The position numbers and the translations under genes were made by a program. Shown here one piece after another: positions 47,406 to 60,016 of a stretch of DNA of 64,000 bases (its first letter is position 1; every line of letters begins with the position of its first letter). Below the pieces are notes generated by a model. That model had not been told where the DNA came from. It searched no databases and saw nothing but the letters and a program-made list of their open reading frames with translations. The stretch comes from Tragulus kanchil (Eukaryota; Chordata; Mammalia; Artiodactyla; Tragulidae), in assembly GCA_022376925.1 (NCBI GenBank), contig JAIOJX010000032.1, forward strand, positions 116,475,979 through 116,539,978. Direction: 5' to 3'.

Positions 47406-49194
47406 AAAGAGAATAAACAGAGTGAAAAAGAGAGAGTAAAAGGGTGGTAGAAGAAGAGGTACAACAGGAGAAGGTTGTGTCACAGAAACCAAAGAGGAAG
47501 AGTATCTTCTGAAAAAAAAGAAGACTGGTCCGTTCATAGCAGGGCCCCTGATGTAAAGACTGAAATACAAGTGCCAGGCCCGGGCTCCAGGACCTTGGTG
47601 ACCCTGGTGAAACCTCTTGATGGTGTGATAGGGATAGGAGCCAAATTGGAGCAAACTGAGTAGGGAGTGAAGAGATAGGGAAATTTGAACTCTTGCAGAA
47701 ATTTCAGTAAGGGCTGTGGCGGGGCAGCTGTGGAGTCTAGGCGGGCTTTGTGTTTTAAGATAGAAGATGTATGTGCTCATTTGTGTGTTAGAGAAAGAAG
47801 GATTGAAATAAAGGAGTGAGGGAAGTCTCAGAGAATGTGACAGGAGAGGGGATGGAAAACCCAGGTTCTTAACACTGACTGCCTTCGGCGGGAAGGTCCC
47901 TCTTCCACTGAGAAGGGGGAGGAAGAAGATGGATGAGACAGCTGCAGGTAGGCTTGTGGATTTGGTGATGACCAGAGGTAGTTTCTCTCTGATGGCTTCT
48001 GTTTTTCTCTGAGAAATAGATCCGTCATTTGCTGATAGCTAATAGGGGAGGCCTGGGAAGGTTTGCAGAAGGTGGACAAGGACGGCTGTAGCTTTGATCA
48101 GGAGTAGCAGCATGGTCTCACTGGAGAAGGAGAGCAGGATTTCTCGGCAGTGTTGAGGGTCCAGTTGAGGTTGGTGACACGCCTTCACAGCGGAGCCTCT
48201 CTGTTCAGCTGTATGGCTTTTCTTTAGCAGAGCTCAGCTGCCTGGCTGTGGGCACGCAGACAGCAGACAGCAGTTAGATTCATCCACTGGAGAGACACTC
48301 CCAAGGAGGGTGACGGAAGTAACAGTTGAAGAAGTATTGTCAAGATGGCGACTGCCAAGGTGGGCTGTGGGGTATAAGCTGAATGTTGAGGGAAGAGAAG
48401 ACAGCAGGGGGCCTGGCAGATATGGAAAAAGTAGATAGGTCCCAGTAAGATGAGGAACAGGTATACCAGTACAGCGGAACACTCCAGGTGGAAGGATAAG
48501 AGCCCGTGGCTGGAAAGTGGCATGTCTGAATTGGCAATTTCAGAGATGGGGCAGTTCTAGGTGTGCCCTAGGGGGTGGGTAGCTAAGATAAGGACGAGGA
48601 GGAGATTATTGTAAATAAGAGGTCAGGAAATGGGTAGGTCCAAAAGGATGTGACTTTGTCGACTCACACATGCACATGTTCGCTGCAGGACACATAGGTC
48701 TAAATGTACGTATAAACGCATGCCTACACATAGACACTTCATGTGCAGTCAGACCAAGCCATGCAAGTGTGGACACATACACACACAGATGGTCTGGGAT
48801 TCCCTCTGGTGGCCGGGCCTGTTTGGATGGGCTCTTGTGGGAAGCCCCGAGGTAGGCAGCCCTAGGAGGGTTCTGAGTCCATCCTGGCAGACAGGGCTCA
48901 GCCAGTCCTGCTGAGAAGTTGTCGGCTTGGAGGTCACCTAGAATTTGACACTCAGATGAAGCAGGGTGTGAAGATTGCTGCCCCACTTTCCCTCTGCCAT
49001 CAGTGCTGTATGCCCTGCTACAATTTCTGGGTTCCCTGACAGGGGACTGGGGTTGGAACCAGCCGTGAAAGAGTGAGAGAAGGCCTTCTTGGGTCCCTGC
49101 ATGAAGCATTCCTGTCTCCTCCTCCTCTGGGAGTGGACAGCAGGAGAAACTGCTGAAGGGAGGGTTGATGTCTACGATTGAGTGTGACTTTTCC

Positions 49195-49285
49195 TGACCT
49201 TGGAGCATTCAGAGTCCCAATCAGCGCGGTAATAAATTAAGGGCTTATGGAGGAATAAATTCTCAGCCTTAATGAAGTTCTTCGC
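49195..49285. other. Candidate conserved noncoding block
   Basis: CGGTAATAAATTAAGGGCTT and GAGGAATAAATTCTCAGCC with CTTAATGAAG. Three TAAT/ATTA-type cores in about 70 bases of otherwise GC-rich intron. Confidence 0.3.
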
Positions 49286-50174
49286 TGGGGGCCATAGGCA
49301 GGTCAGCAGGTCGGGATGGTGCAGATGGGAGGCTCCAGCGAGCAGGCTGAGCTAGCTGGGAAGCCGTCAGGACTGAAAGGGTCTGGAACTCTGCTGGTCA
49401 GGTCACCTTTTTGGAGCTGTGAGGAGAGAGCCACTGAAGTGATAGGCAGCCTAACAGAGACTGGGCCTCTCTGTACAGTGGTGACCACATGGTACCTGCC
49501 ACAGAGCCCCTTGATTGGGGCAATCTGGAAAAAACAGTAACAAAAACGAAAACCAAGAGAGGACATGAAGAGGTAGGGACCCTGGCAGGTGTTTTTTTGT
49601 TTGTTTTGCTTGTTTTTGGAGGGAGGAAGGCTCGCACTGAGACGGATGCTTCTGGACTATTCAGGACCAGATAGGGGCTCTGGCCCAGGTCCTTGGCATC
49701 ATCTGAGGTACAGAACACTGTCCGTGGGGCAGTGGGCACACGGGCCACTGTCTTTAGGGGCGACAGCACTGAGGCCAGGTAGATGAGGGCCTCTCGCAGA
49801 GAGAACAGGACACAAAGCACCAGGTAGAAAACGTGGGAGAGGCGGGGGCACAGGCAGGGGCAAGGAGTGGCTGAAAAGGAGAGCAGCCTGCAGCATTTGC
49901 CTCGGAGTTTGATGCCAAAGCCCTGGGGGAGGGCCCGGCTTGGGGGCTGGAGACTTTGGGTTAAAGAGCTGAACCTGAAGCCTGGGCCTCAACACTCCAC
50001 ATCCTGAGCTTTCTCCCTTCACCCCATCCCCTGTGACATCTGACCTTGGGAATGAGCTCTTGGGACATAGTCTGGAGGTGGCAGAGGGACCAGTGCTGTG
50101 TTTGGAGTCGGGGCAGCTGGAACTGAAGGGCTGTCTTCTTTCTTTGCGTCTCCCTGCCCCCATGGCGAAGTGCC

Positions 50175-50545
50175 CTGCCTGGGCTTTTCCTTTAAATATG
50201 TCTTACAGCTGTCTGAACTCTGAAATTTCTTTCACTCCTTCCCTCGCCTTGTTAACATGTGTTGCCTTTGGGGTAATCAGGGAAAAAATATTATGTCCTT
50301 TTACAATTACCGGGTTTTGGAATATTAAAATGTCTCGCTGCATCGGCACTGTTATTTTGATTGGTATTCTAACCTTTGACTAGCCCATAAAGCGCACCGC
50401 TCCTGAAGCCAATATTGCAGGACTGAAATTTAATTCCGAAATGATTCCAGATAATAGGGAGACAGATAATATATGCATGAAGGATATTATGTTTGGACTA
50501 ACTGCAGCAGGGCCAGGGCTGGGGAGCTGAATAATAGCCCAGAGT
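50175..50545. other. Candidate conserved noncoding block (strongest composition signal)
   Basis: About 370 bases of unique AT-rich sequence with CpG retained (GTCTCGCTGCATCGGCACTG, AAAGCGCACCGCTCC) and motifs such as CAATTACCGGG, ATTCCGAAATGATTCC and TAATATATGCATGAAGG. Retained CpG in non-island AT-rich DNA suggests constraint. No repeat family recognised. Confidence 0.4.
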
Positions 50546-50819
50546 GAGTTATAATCTGTGGGACAGAAATGCCTTACTGTCAGGGCCAGGAGAGGAACTC
50601 TTAAATCAAAGATCCAGGAAAGAGTGCGATTGCAGTGTGCATGTTTCGATGGGAAGAGCACCGGAGCCAAGAGGGGATGTATAGGCGGCCCATCCTTCCT
50701 TTTGAGCATGGTACCTGAGGCCTGGAAGATGCTGCTCATGGCAGCAACTTTATCTTCACAACTCCTGTTCTATAACCTTCCAGCTATACCAGACTTCTTG
50801 CTGCCCTTCCAGTAGGCAG

Positions 50820-51180
50820 GGCACCTTCACTTTCCTTTGCTCATTCTATTCCCTTTGCTTACATTCCTTTCCCCTTTTAGCATGTTGGAAAAACTCCTGT
50901 TCATCCTTCAAAACCCTCTTCTGGGAAACCTTCTCTGATGTGACCCCACTTCTGGTAGACATAGTTAATCACCTCCTCCTCTTTATGGTTTCAGTACTTT
51001 GCATTGAGCATGTCACATGATGGTCTTATAATCATCTGCTTACACGTTTGTGTTTCCTGCTAGGCTCTGAGCTCCTTGAGGCCTACTTACCACCCGTCTC
51101 TGTGTGTCCAGTGCTCAGCACTGGGCCTGGCACACACTGGGTATCAACAAACCTTCATTGAATCCACACTGAATGTAAGG
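50820..51180 (+). mobile_element. L2-like relic
   Basis: TTCATCCTTCAAAACCCTCT, CTCTGAGCTCCTTGAGGCCT and CAGCACTGGGCCTGGCACAC followed by TTCATTGAAT are the usual landmarks of an L2 3' end. Confidence 0.65.
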
Positions 51181-51959
51181 CCGGACTAGTGAGCTCCAGA
51201 ATCCAGATGCCCATTCCTCTGCCAAGTTTCCCAGACAAACAGAGAAGTTAAGTAACTTGCCTAAGGGCGCGTAGTTAGGAAGAGGGAAAGCTAGAATTTG
51301 AACCCACACAGGTGTTGGTCTTTTCCCCACCATGTCTTCTAGGCAGGTGGACTGGGAAGGAGTTGGAGGCCAGGATTCGGAAGGCAGAAGCTCACTTCCC
51401 TGACTCTTTCCTTCCTTCCCTAGCTCAGGACTTGGGTCCTCTTTGCTGGAGACTGTATTATTTCTTAGTACTCGTGGGACTGAAGACCTGGGGAGGATTG
51501 TGCCTCCTGTTCGTGTTAATGACCTTTAGACAGTTCTTCTGACATAAAGACAGGCACTTCTCTCTTGTGAGTCTGTGACTCGGGACCAGGCAAGTACCGG
51601 AGAAGAGTACCAGGTGTGGTTTTGAGAGCCCTCAGGGAGTAGGTGAGACAGAGCACCAGGGCTCTGAGCATCAGAAAACTTCCCAGGCGTTGCTTTCCCC
51701 TTGAACACTTGGTAAAACTTACATTTGAGGCGTATAGTGATAAAATACATAATGAAAAAAAACTGCAGTGAATTTGGTTAGCTTTTAAAGGAACTTGTAT
51801 TTTCGCAATTACAGAATTAAGTAATTGCATTATCCTAGACAAATGATATGGCCATATGTGATACTTACCTTTCATTTAGTGTTCAAGTGATGTCTTCAGA
51901 TGATGCCTGAACACTGGGCTCTGCAGATGTGGCTCACAGGCTAGAGGCCACTGGTGGAG

Positions 51960-52230
51960 GAGGGAGAGCTTTGGAGCCAGATGAGTCTGGCTAAAACATC
52001 TGATACCGTTGCTAACTAGCTGTGTGATCTGGGGCAAGTTCCTTAACATCTCTGACCATAAGAGAAAAGAATATGTGACACCTGGACTCTGGAGTCCAAT
52101 CATGTGATTTAGGATCTTGATTCTGCACTGATTAGCTGTGAGGTTTTAGGAAAATCACTTAACTTTTTAGCCATAGTATCACTCTCTGTAAAACAGGAAA
52201 AACATTACCCACTCTGAGAGCTGTCCTGGG
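51960..52230 (+). mobile_element. Two adjacent MIR copies
   Basis: GGAGCCAGATGAGTCTGGCT with GGGGCAAGTTCCTTAACATC, then a second unit GGACTCTGGAGTCCAATCAT with GAAAATCACTTAACTTTTTA. Both are forward MIR cores within 270 bases. Confidence 0.65.
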
Positions 52231-52639
52231 CATGAAGTAATAGCTCTGTGCCTCTGTTCCTCTCTTGTCCTCAGATAGAGCGCTGGAGACAGGCGACTGG
52301 GCTACAGAGGGAAAGGAGACAGAAGCTCGGGGTAGACATATAAGCCTTTGTGAGCAGGAGCTAAGGAAAAGGGGTTCCTCCAAAAAAGTTCTGTGAGCTC
52401 AGGGAGGAGGACCTGAGTGCCGTCCTTGGGCTGATTCACCCTCGGCTGACACCGAAGAACAGAGTCTGTTGACTCATGTCCTGGGTTCCAGCCGCCATCA
52501 GTGTGCCCGGCTGTCTGTGAGTATGGAGTTGCATTCACCTTCAGGCCATTCCCGGTCCTGCCACCTCGCTGTGCTGTGACTTTGAACAAGCTACTTACCT
52601 TCTCAGAACCTCGCTTTCCTCACTTGTAGAGTTAATTAA

Positions 52640-52840
52640 CAATAATAAACAGATGCTGCTCTAAATGCTTTTTATAAATTCACTCAGTCCTCAAACAACT
52701 CTGAGATAAGTACCATTATTAGCCAACTTGCAGATGAGGAACCTGAGGTACAGGGAGTACCTCCCATAAGGTTCAACAGCTAGTGAGGGATAGAGTTACA
52801 CACCTGAATCTAGGCAGTAGACTCTGGGGACCACGCTCGA
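52640..52840 (-). mobile_element. MIR
   Basis: TCACTCAGTCCTCAAACAAC, GCAGATGAGGAACCTGAGGT and CAGCTAGTGAGGGATAGAG are reverse MIR landmarks. Confidence 0.7.
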
Positions 52841-53080
52841 AACTCCTTTGCCCTGTTGCCTCCAATTCAAACAAGGTAGGCATCGTTTCACATGGGGTGT
52901 GGGAGAGGCAGTCAGTGAAGCGTCACTGAGGAGACTTGAGGTGAGCCTTGGAAGACTAGTGAGTTTTCAGGAGTCAGACTGGAAACGGCACTACAGGCTG
53001 CGGGAGGTGTGTAAGCCAAGCCCTGGAGGACAGGAGCTTGCCGCACTTGGAAACTGCAGACAGTAGTTTTCAAGTTTTTT

Positions 53081-53406
53081 TGCTTTTTTTAAAAACATTT
53101 ATTTTATTTATTTATCTTTTGTGGGGTGGGGAGGGAGGGGAGTAGGCGGGCCACTTCTATTGGTTTTTCATTTCTCTATTTTCATCCGTCTTTGTTCTTT
53201 GGCTCCTATCGGCCTCCCATCACAGTGGCGTCTGTCGTCGCAGAGCACCGGCTCTGGGCGCATGCGCTCCAGAGCTCCGGCTCGGTAATTGGACACATCA
53301 GTCCAGCCACTCCGCGGCACGTGGGATCTTCCCAGGCCAGGGATCGAACTGGCGCCCCTTGCAGTGCAAGGCGGTGTCCTTACCCACTGGACCACTGGGG
53401 AAGCCC
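53081..53406 (-). mobile_element. CHR-type SINE with perfect 16-bp target-site duplication
   Basis: T-rich head, then CHR body in reverse orientation (GATCTTCCCAGGCCAGGGAT), ending GGGGAAGCCC. AGTTTTCAAGTTTTTT occurs at 53065-53080 and 53407-53422 without mismatch, so the insertion is relatively young. Confidence 0.92.
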
Positions 53407-54744
53407 AGTTTTCAAGTTTTTTAAGCTCTGATGTGGGCCAGCCATGGGTATGCTTTCTAGTGGCTGGGAAAGTGAGAGCAAGAGAACTTAGGCAGGAACC
53501 ATTTCCCATGCGTGGTCTGGAGTGGAGCCGGCCGGCCTAAGCTGCCTTCTAAGAATGGGGCAGTAACTCTAGGAAACTGCCATGTTTGCGTGCAGGAGAG
53601 GGAGGAGAGAGCCTGGGGGCCCGTATGGCAGGGAGGGAAAGAGGCCACCAGGCCTCATCACATTATTAGCTGTGGATAGTCTGAGACTGCTTGGCCAGAA
53701 GACCTCAGAATCCTTATGGTAACATGTAGGAAATTGCAGGGTGAAGAATCAATCAGGTGCTGTTTGTCAAGCTTCTAGAAGAGTGCTGCTACTTGGCATT
53801 GGGGTGGGCAGCTGGGCACAGCCTGAGCCAGGGAGCCAGCCTACCTTGCTCCGCATCCCTGGTGGGTGTGGCCACATGGGGGAAGGGAGAAGGTGAAAAG
53901 TCAGCTCAAGGCAGCTGGGATCCTTTCTTCCCCGATGAGGTTCCCTGCAGCGGCTACGGATCCACCTCCAGCATTGCCTGAAGGGCCCTCTGGGGCAGGT
54001 CTTTACCCCGAGGCTTGCCCCGGGTCTGTGTGTCTCTGATGGCTGCTGCTCAGAATCTGTGTCCTGTTAAATGGCACCGCCTCTTCTTCCTGTTGCCATC
54101 GTGAGCCTCATTTGTCTTTCTCTTGTGTCTTTGAGGAAGTGTATTCTGAGCTCATCCTGGACTAGGGGAGAGTGGAGAGCTGTCCTGGGCGTGTTTGGAG
54201 CCTGAATTTGAACCTCAGCATCCAGACTGCAGAGCCCATGCTCTCACCTTCAGGCCAGGGAATAGTCAGTGCCTCTTGGTTATTGTGTGTGGCTTGGTCT
54301 GTCCTTGTGGCAGGACCATAAGCCACTTGAGGCAGGAGAGCAGGTCTTCTGCTTCTCTGCATCTACAGAGTGAGGTGAGCAGAGAGGATGTCAGGAGGCT
54401 CGTAGAGGCGTGGCTATGGTAGAGGAGCCACGGACGGCGTAGGGAAGCGGTGGACTCATCAGCACTCAGCGTTAAGTCTGAGAAGCCAAGGGAACCCTGA
54501 GTTACTCTGCCTTCTCCAGGATTCGTTCTTTTCTTCTTCCCTTCCTTCCTTCTTTTACTGTTGTTGCCTCTGGGAACTTGACGGAGTTACAGAAAAGGAG
54601 AGAAAAGGGCACAGAGATGTCCTTGAAGGCAGGAGAAATAGCGCTGCCTCCCATCTCCCGTATTACCCTGCAGAGCACTCTGGAAAGGCAGGTGTGACCA
54701 CGCCTGTCAGTGTCAATAATGGAGTCCCAGCTGGAGCCAAACTC

Positions 54745-54895
54745 TGTGCTCCTTGTTTTCCACACATTTAGTCTCACAGCTACTCAGCAAGGCAGGGCCA
54801 TTGTCCCTGTTGTATGGTTGCTGAATAGAGACTCAGAGACATTCAGAAGCTCGCCCAAGGCCACATGACCAGGATACAAACCCAGGTTCTCTCCT
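54745..54895 (-). mobile_element. MIR
   Basis: CAGCAAGGCAGGGCCATTGT, ATAGAGACTCAGAGACATTC and GCCCAAGGCCACATGACCAG match the reverse MIR core. Confidence 0.65.
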
Positions 54896-55195
54896 TCCGT
54901 GGCTTTCGTTCTTGTGACTTGTCCCATAGCAGGTACTACCCGACGGCAGTTCCTCTGCTCTGGCCTGGGCTAGAGACCTGGGCAAACACACGGCCATTAC
55001 TAGGTGTGTGGCCAGTGGAGCGGTGGTTGGAGAGGACAGAGACTGGCCTCGTGCTCTAGGTCTTTTGGGAGTGACACCTATTTAATGGGAATCTGTGTAA
55101 AGAGAGGGAGCCTGTGTGTACTTGCCAGTCTAAGGCAAGTGTTTAAGGACATAGATCTCATACCTCTCCACGTGGAAAGGCTTGTGTGTCTGTAT

Positions 55196-57230
55196 ACTCA
55201 GCTGTGTGCATGTGCCCATACGACGGGGGAGAGTGTGGGTATGGGACCCGTGGCCTGACCCCACCTGGAGGTGTGCAGATGTGGGCCTTGTCTCCAGAGG
55301 ACAGCACAGCACGATGAGATGCAAAGAAACCTGAACTGGACTTGAAACCGGGGGATAAAGACATGCGCTCTAGCATTGGGTCACGTACCCATTCTGAGGC
55401 CCCAGTTTCCTCATCTAACACATAAGGAAGCTGAGTAAGATGATCTTTCTTGTAGTGTCTTCTCCCTTTGCCATCCTGAGATCATTCATGGTATCTGAGG
55501 TTTCTTCTTTCTGTTCCCAGCAAAAAATGTGACAGATGCAAGAAAGGCAAGAGAAGTCCTTCTTTGACCCTTACTTACACTGAGCTCTAGCCTTGGGGCT
55601 ACTTGTTTATCCCACTGGGGAAAACTGAGGGTCCAGGGAAGGCAAGGCATTGCCTGGCATCAGGTCAGGAGAACTGTGGACTCAAAAGTGGGGAGGTTGG
55701 ATGGCTGGTCACCCCAGAGTTTGGGGGGACCTGGACTGGAGCTGAATGCCATTGGGGCTTTGGGCTTCTCCATAAGGCTATGGGGTGAGGAGAAGCTTGT
55801 CACCCTGCTTCTACAGGAGGTAGAGTGAGGGGGCCTCTCAGTACCCTCAAGGCAAGGTACAGCCCAGGCCCTTCCTCTGACCTGTGACCCTTGGCAGACT
55901 TGGAGTGATAGCTAGGTAGAGACCAGGAAACGTAGCTGTACGTGTGTTCACATTCCTATGGGACTAGGAACCCAAGGTCCTGTGAGCTCACCTGGCCTGC
56001 TGTCAGCTCTCTTGAGGGAAGAGGGTTGGTGCTTTGATTTTCCCTGACTTGACTCCTCATGGCTAGTCTGAGTGGCTCCGAGAATCTGTCTCCATCTTCA
56101 AGTGGGACTGGAGCTGGTTTTTGTCTATTCTTGTCCATTAATTAACTGTCAGTTCCCTAAAAGTTTGAATTAAATTGGCTGGGTCTCTAGAGGAGGAATG
56201 GGCATTGGTGGACTCAGCTGTGTGCATGTGCCCATCGACGGGGAGAGTGTGGGTATGGGACCCGTGGCCTGACCCCACCTGGAGGTGTGCAGATGTGGGC
56301 CTTGTCTCCAGAGGACAGCACAGCACGATGAGATGCAAAGAAACCTGAACTGGACTTGAAACCGGGGGATAAAGACATGCGCTCTAGCATTGGGTCACGA
56401 CCCATTCTGAGGCCCCAGTTTCCTCATCTAACACATAAGGAAGCTGAGTAAGATGATCTTTCTTGTAGTGTCTTCTCCCTTTGCCATCCTGAGATCATTC
56501 ATGGTATCTGAGGTTTCTTCTTTCTGTTCCCAGCAAAAAATGTGACAGATGCAAGAAAGGCAAGAGAAGTCCTTCTTTGACCCTTACTTACACTGAGCTC
56601 TAGCCTTGGGGCTACTTGTTTATCCCACTGGGGAAAACTGAGGGTCCAGGGAAGGCAAGGCATTGCCTGGCATCAGGTCAGGAGAACTGTGGACTCAAAA
56701 GTGGGGAGGTTGGATGGCTGGTCACCCCAGAGTTTGGGGGGACCTGGACTGGAGCTGAATGCCATTGGGGCTTTGGGCTTCTCCATAAGGCTATGGGGTG
56801 AGGAGAAGCTTGTCACCCTGCTTCTACAGGAGGTAGAGTGAGGGGGCCTCTCAGTACCCTCAAGGCAAGGTACAGCCCAGGCCCTTCCTCTGACCTGTGA
56901 CCCTTGGCAGACTTGGAGTGATAGCTAGGTAGAGACCAGGAAACGTAGCTGTACGTGTGTTCACATTCCTATGGGACTAGGAACCCAAGGTCCTGTGAGC
57001 TCACCTGGCCTGCTGTCAGCTCTCTTGAGGGAAGAGGGTTGGTGCTTTGATTTTCCCTGACTTGACTCCTCATGGCTAGTCTGAGTGGCTCCGAGAATCT
57101 GTCTCCATCTTCAAGTGGGACTGGAGCTGGTTTTTGTCTATTCTTGTCCATTAATTAACTGTCAGTTCCCTAAAAGTTTGAATTAAATTGGCTGGGTCTC
57201 TAGAGGAGGAATGGGCATTGGTGGACTCAC
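55196..57230. repeat. Direct tandem duplication 12 (unit ~1016 bp)
   Basis: Sequence from 55196 recurs from 56212. The offset shrinks to 1013 by three or four single-base losses within the first 190 bases of copy 2. The junction shares GACTCA with the downstream continuation. Confidence 0.95.
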
Positions 57231-59330
57231 GGTGCAGCTGCCTCAGCGCTCTGTTGACTGTGCTTTGATCAACCTGGACCCAGGCCTCAGGTAGCAAGTG
57301 ACCTGTGTTCCGCCTGGGCCAGTGCATCTCAGTTAACATCTCTCCTAACACTGTCCTCAGCGCAGTCCTGTGTCTCGGGGCGTGTAGATTCGGAGATGAA
57401 TCAGTCTCCACCTGTACACAGCCCGATCTAGCAAGGAAGATGGTTGGATCAGGGCAGATGGGGTAAAATACAGTAAAAGTAAATGAAGTAATAGAAATAA
57501 ATGTATGGAGTGTGTGTGTTATTTTTAGGAAATAACTTATTTTGAATTCAGCTCTGTACTGAGTGGGCGTTTACAAGAGGAGGAGCCCATGTAATCACGT
57601 CTTTGTGCTCAGGTACCCCTTTGCCTGTGCACTTCAGGAAGCTCAGGGCTCCCTGGAGGAGCAAGCCCCTGCTGCAGCCAGGCCTGGGACCTCTCCAAGG
57701 GCCTTAAAGCAGAGCCTTGGACTCTCCAACTTGGAATAGAGGAGTGGCCTTCCTGGGGAGATGAGGTCCAGGCTAGCTGCTCAGGAAGTGCTTGTGTGTG
57801 GGTGTGGTCTGGTGTGCCTCTGAGCATGCACAGGCAAGAGACCAGGTGTGCCCACGGCAGCAGGCAGTGGTCTGTCCTCAGTGTCACCACGAGGTATGAC
57901 GGTACTAGGCCTGGGCTTGGCACCTACTTGGCTGCAAGCAGGAGTGCAGGCTGCAGACAGATCCCAGGGCAGCCCTGCAGCCTCCCCAGTGGTGTGTTTG
58001 CTGTGCCTAATTACCCGGCAGTTGTTTAACTATGCAAGCTGCATGCCTGCCTTTATTGCACTGTGATTGCTGAGCTGCCTATGGGGAGTGTCATAAAAAG
58101 ATATAAAATGCCCATTATCTGTCTGACGCCCTCCTCCTGGACTGTGGGTGTTTGTGTTTTATTTTATTTTTATGGCTTGAGGGAAGCTCTGCAGGAAGGA
58201 GAGGGAGGGAAGTCTGTCTCCATCTTCAAGTGGGACTGGAGCTGGTTTTTGTCTATTCTTGTCCATTAATTAACTGTCAGTTCCCTAAAAGTTTGAATTA
58301 AATTGGCTGGGTCTCTAGAGGAGGAATGGGCATTGGTGGACTCACGGTGCAGCTGCCTCAGCGCTCTGTTGACTGTGCTTTGATCAACCTGGACCCAGGC
58401 CTCAGGTAGCAAGTGACCTGTGTTCCGCCTGGGCCAGTGCATCTCAGTTAACATCTCTCCTAACACTGTCCTCAGCGCAGTCCTGTGTCTCGGGGCGTGT
58501 AGATTCGGAGATGAATCAGTCTCCACCTGTACACAGCCCGATCTAGCAAGGAAGATGGTTGGATCAGGGCAGATGGGGTAAAATACAGTAAAAGTAAATG
58601 AAGTAATAGAAATAAATGTATGGAGTGTGTGTGTTATTTTTAGGAAATAACTTATTTTGAATTCAGCTCTGTACTGAGTGGGCGTTTACAAGAGGAGGAG
58701 CCCATGTAATCACGTCTTTGTGCTCAGGTACCCCTTTGCCTGTGCACTTCAGGAAGCTCAGGGCTCCCTGGAGGAGCAAGCCCCTGCTGCAGCCAGGCCT
58801 GGGACCTCCCCAAGGGCCTTAAAGCAGAGCCTTGGACTCTCCAACTTGGAATAGAGGAGTGGCCTTCCTGGGGAGATGAGGTCCAGGCTAGCTGCTCAGG
58901 AAGTGCTTGTGTGTGGGTGTGGTCTGGTGTGCCTCTGAGCATGCACAGGCAAGAGACCAGGTGTGCCCACGGCAGCAGGCAGTGGTCTGTCCTCAGTGTC
59001 ACCACGAGGTATGACGGTACTAGGCCTGGGCTTGGCACCTACTTGGCTGCAAGCAGGAGTGCAGGCTGCAGACAGATCCCAGGGCAGCCCTGCAGCCTCC
59101 CCAGTGGTGTGTTTGCTGTGCCTAATTACCCGGCAGTTGTTTAACTATGCAAGCTGCATGCCTGCCTTTATTGCACTGTGATTGCTGAGCTGCCTATGGG
59201 GAGTGTCATAAAAAGATATAAAATGCCCATTATCTGTCTGACGCCCTCCTCCTGGACTGTGGGTGTTTGTGTTTTATTTTATTTTTATGGCTTGAGGGAA
59301 GCTCTGCAGGAAGGAGAGGGAGGGAAGAAA
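57099..59330. repeat. Direct tandem duplication 13 (unit 1115 bp)
   Basis: Sequence from 57099 recurs from 58214. The junction follows GAGGGAGGGAAG and is clean. A single T/C difference (57694 against 58809) is the main internal mismatch seen. The start block is also present at about 56086. Confidence 0.95.
57990..58135. other. Candidate conserved noncoding block
   Basis: CCTAATTACCCGGCAGTTG, TGCAAGCTGCATGCCTGCC, TTTATTGCACTGTGATTGC and GTCATAAAAAGATATAAAAT in 140 bases. Copied identically at 59105-59250 by duplication 13. Confidence 0.35.
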
Positions 59331-60000
59331 ATGGAAGGGAGGGGAGGGGAGGCCTATAGGAACCTGGGGGCTGGGAGAGGGAGGAGCCCCCTTCCTACTG
59401 TGGTCAGCCATGACCACATGAAGGGCCTTCCCAACCAGAGGGGAGGCGTGGAAATGGCAGCTGTCGAGGGGCAGGACAGGGTGCTCAGGAGAGAAGACCC
59501 AGATCTTCGCCTCCTCCTCCACCTGCAGGTCTTGAGCTTCTGTGTCCGCCCTACTGTGCTGGCTTCTTCGTGGAAGCCTGCTGCTGCGGGGGCAGGGCAG
59601 CCTGCAGAGGGTTCTGAGAATGTGCGGTGGAACAGTCTCATCCTGCTCAATTCTTTACTGACTTGGACCACTCGAATTGCCTCCTTGTCTCCTGAGCACC
59701 GTGGCTGACTTTGGGACAGATGCTGTGGGCACCACCCCCTGCTTCTTCCACCCCTACAGCTTCAGCTTCTCTTTTCTCACCAACCAGAGAGGGCACGCCT
59801 CTCCAAGAATCACTGGGTCTCAAGGAGACCTCCTGGACCAGGAGAGGGAAGGGAATTAGCATTGACTTCAGCACCTACCTGGTGCCAAACAGAACCTGTG
59901 TGAGGCACTAAGGAAGAGATCAGACAGGGGCCCTACCCTTGAAGACCTCACTCTGTAACCAGAGTGCCAGCTTCACAATAGGTGTTCAGTCAGCATAGCC

Positions 60001-60016
60001 ATTCATTCATTCATTT
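60001..60016. repeat. (ATTC)n short tandem repeat
   Basis: Three to four ATTC units followed by TTTTATTC. Confidence 0.7.

Noticed and set aside
48606..49208. 200-codon open frame on the - strand
   Set aside because: Low-complexity proline- and serine-rich chance translation across intron sequence; no motif, no splice sites, no neighbours to support a gene.
59325..59355. G-rich run that could form a G-quadruplex
   Set aside because: Only three runs of three or more G plus one GG; borderline and without supporting context.
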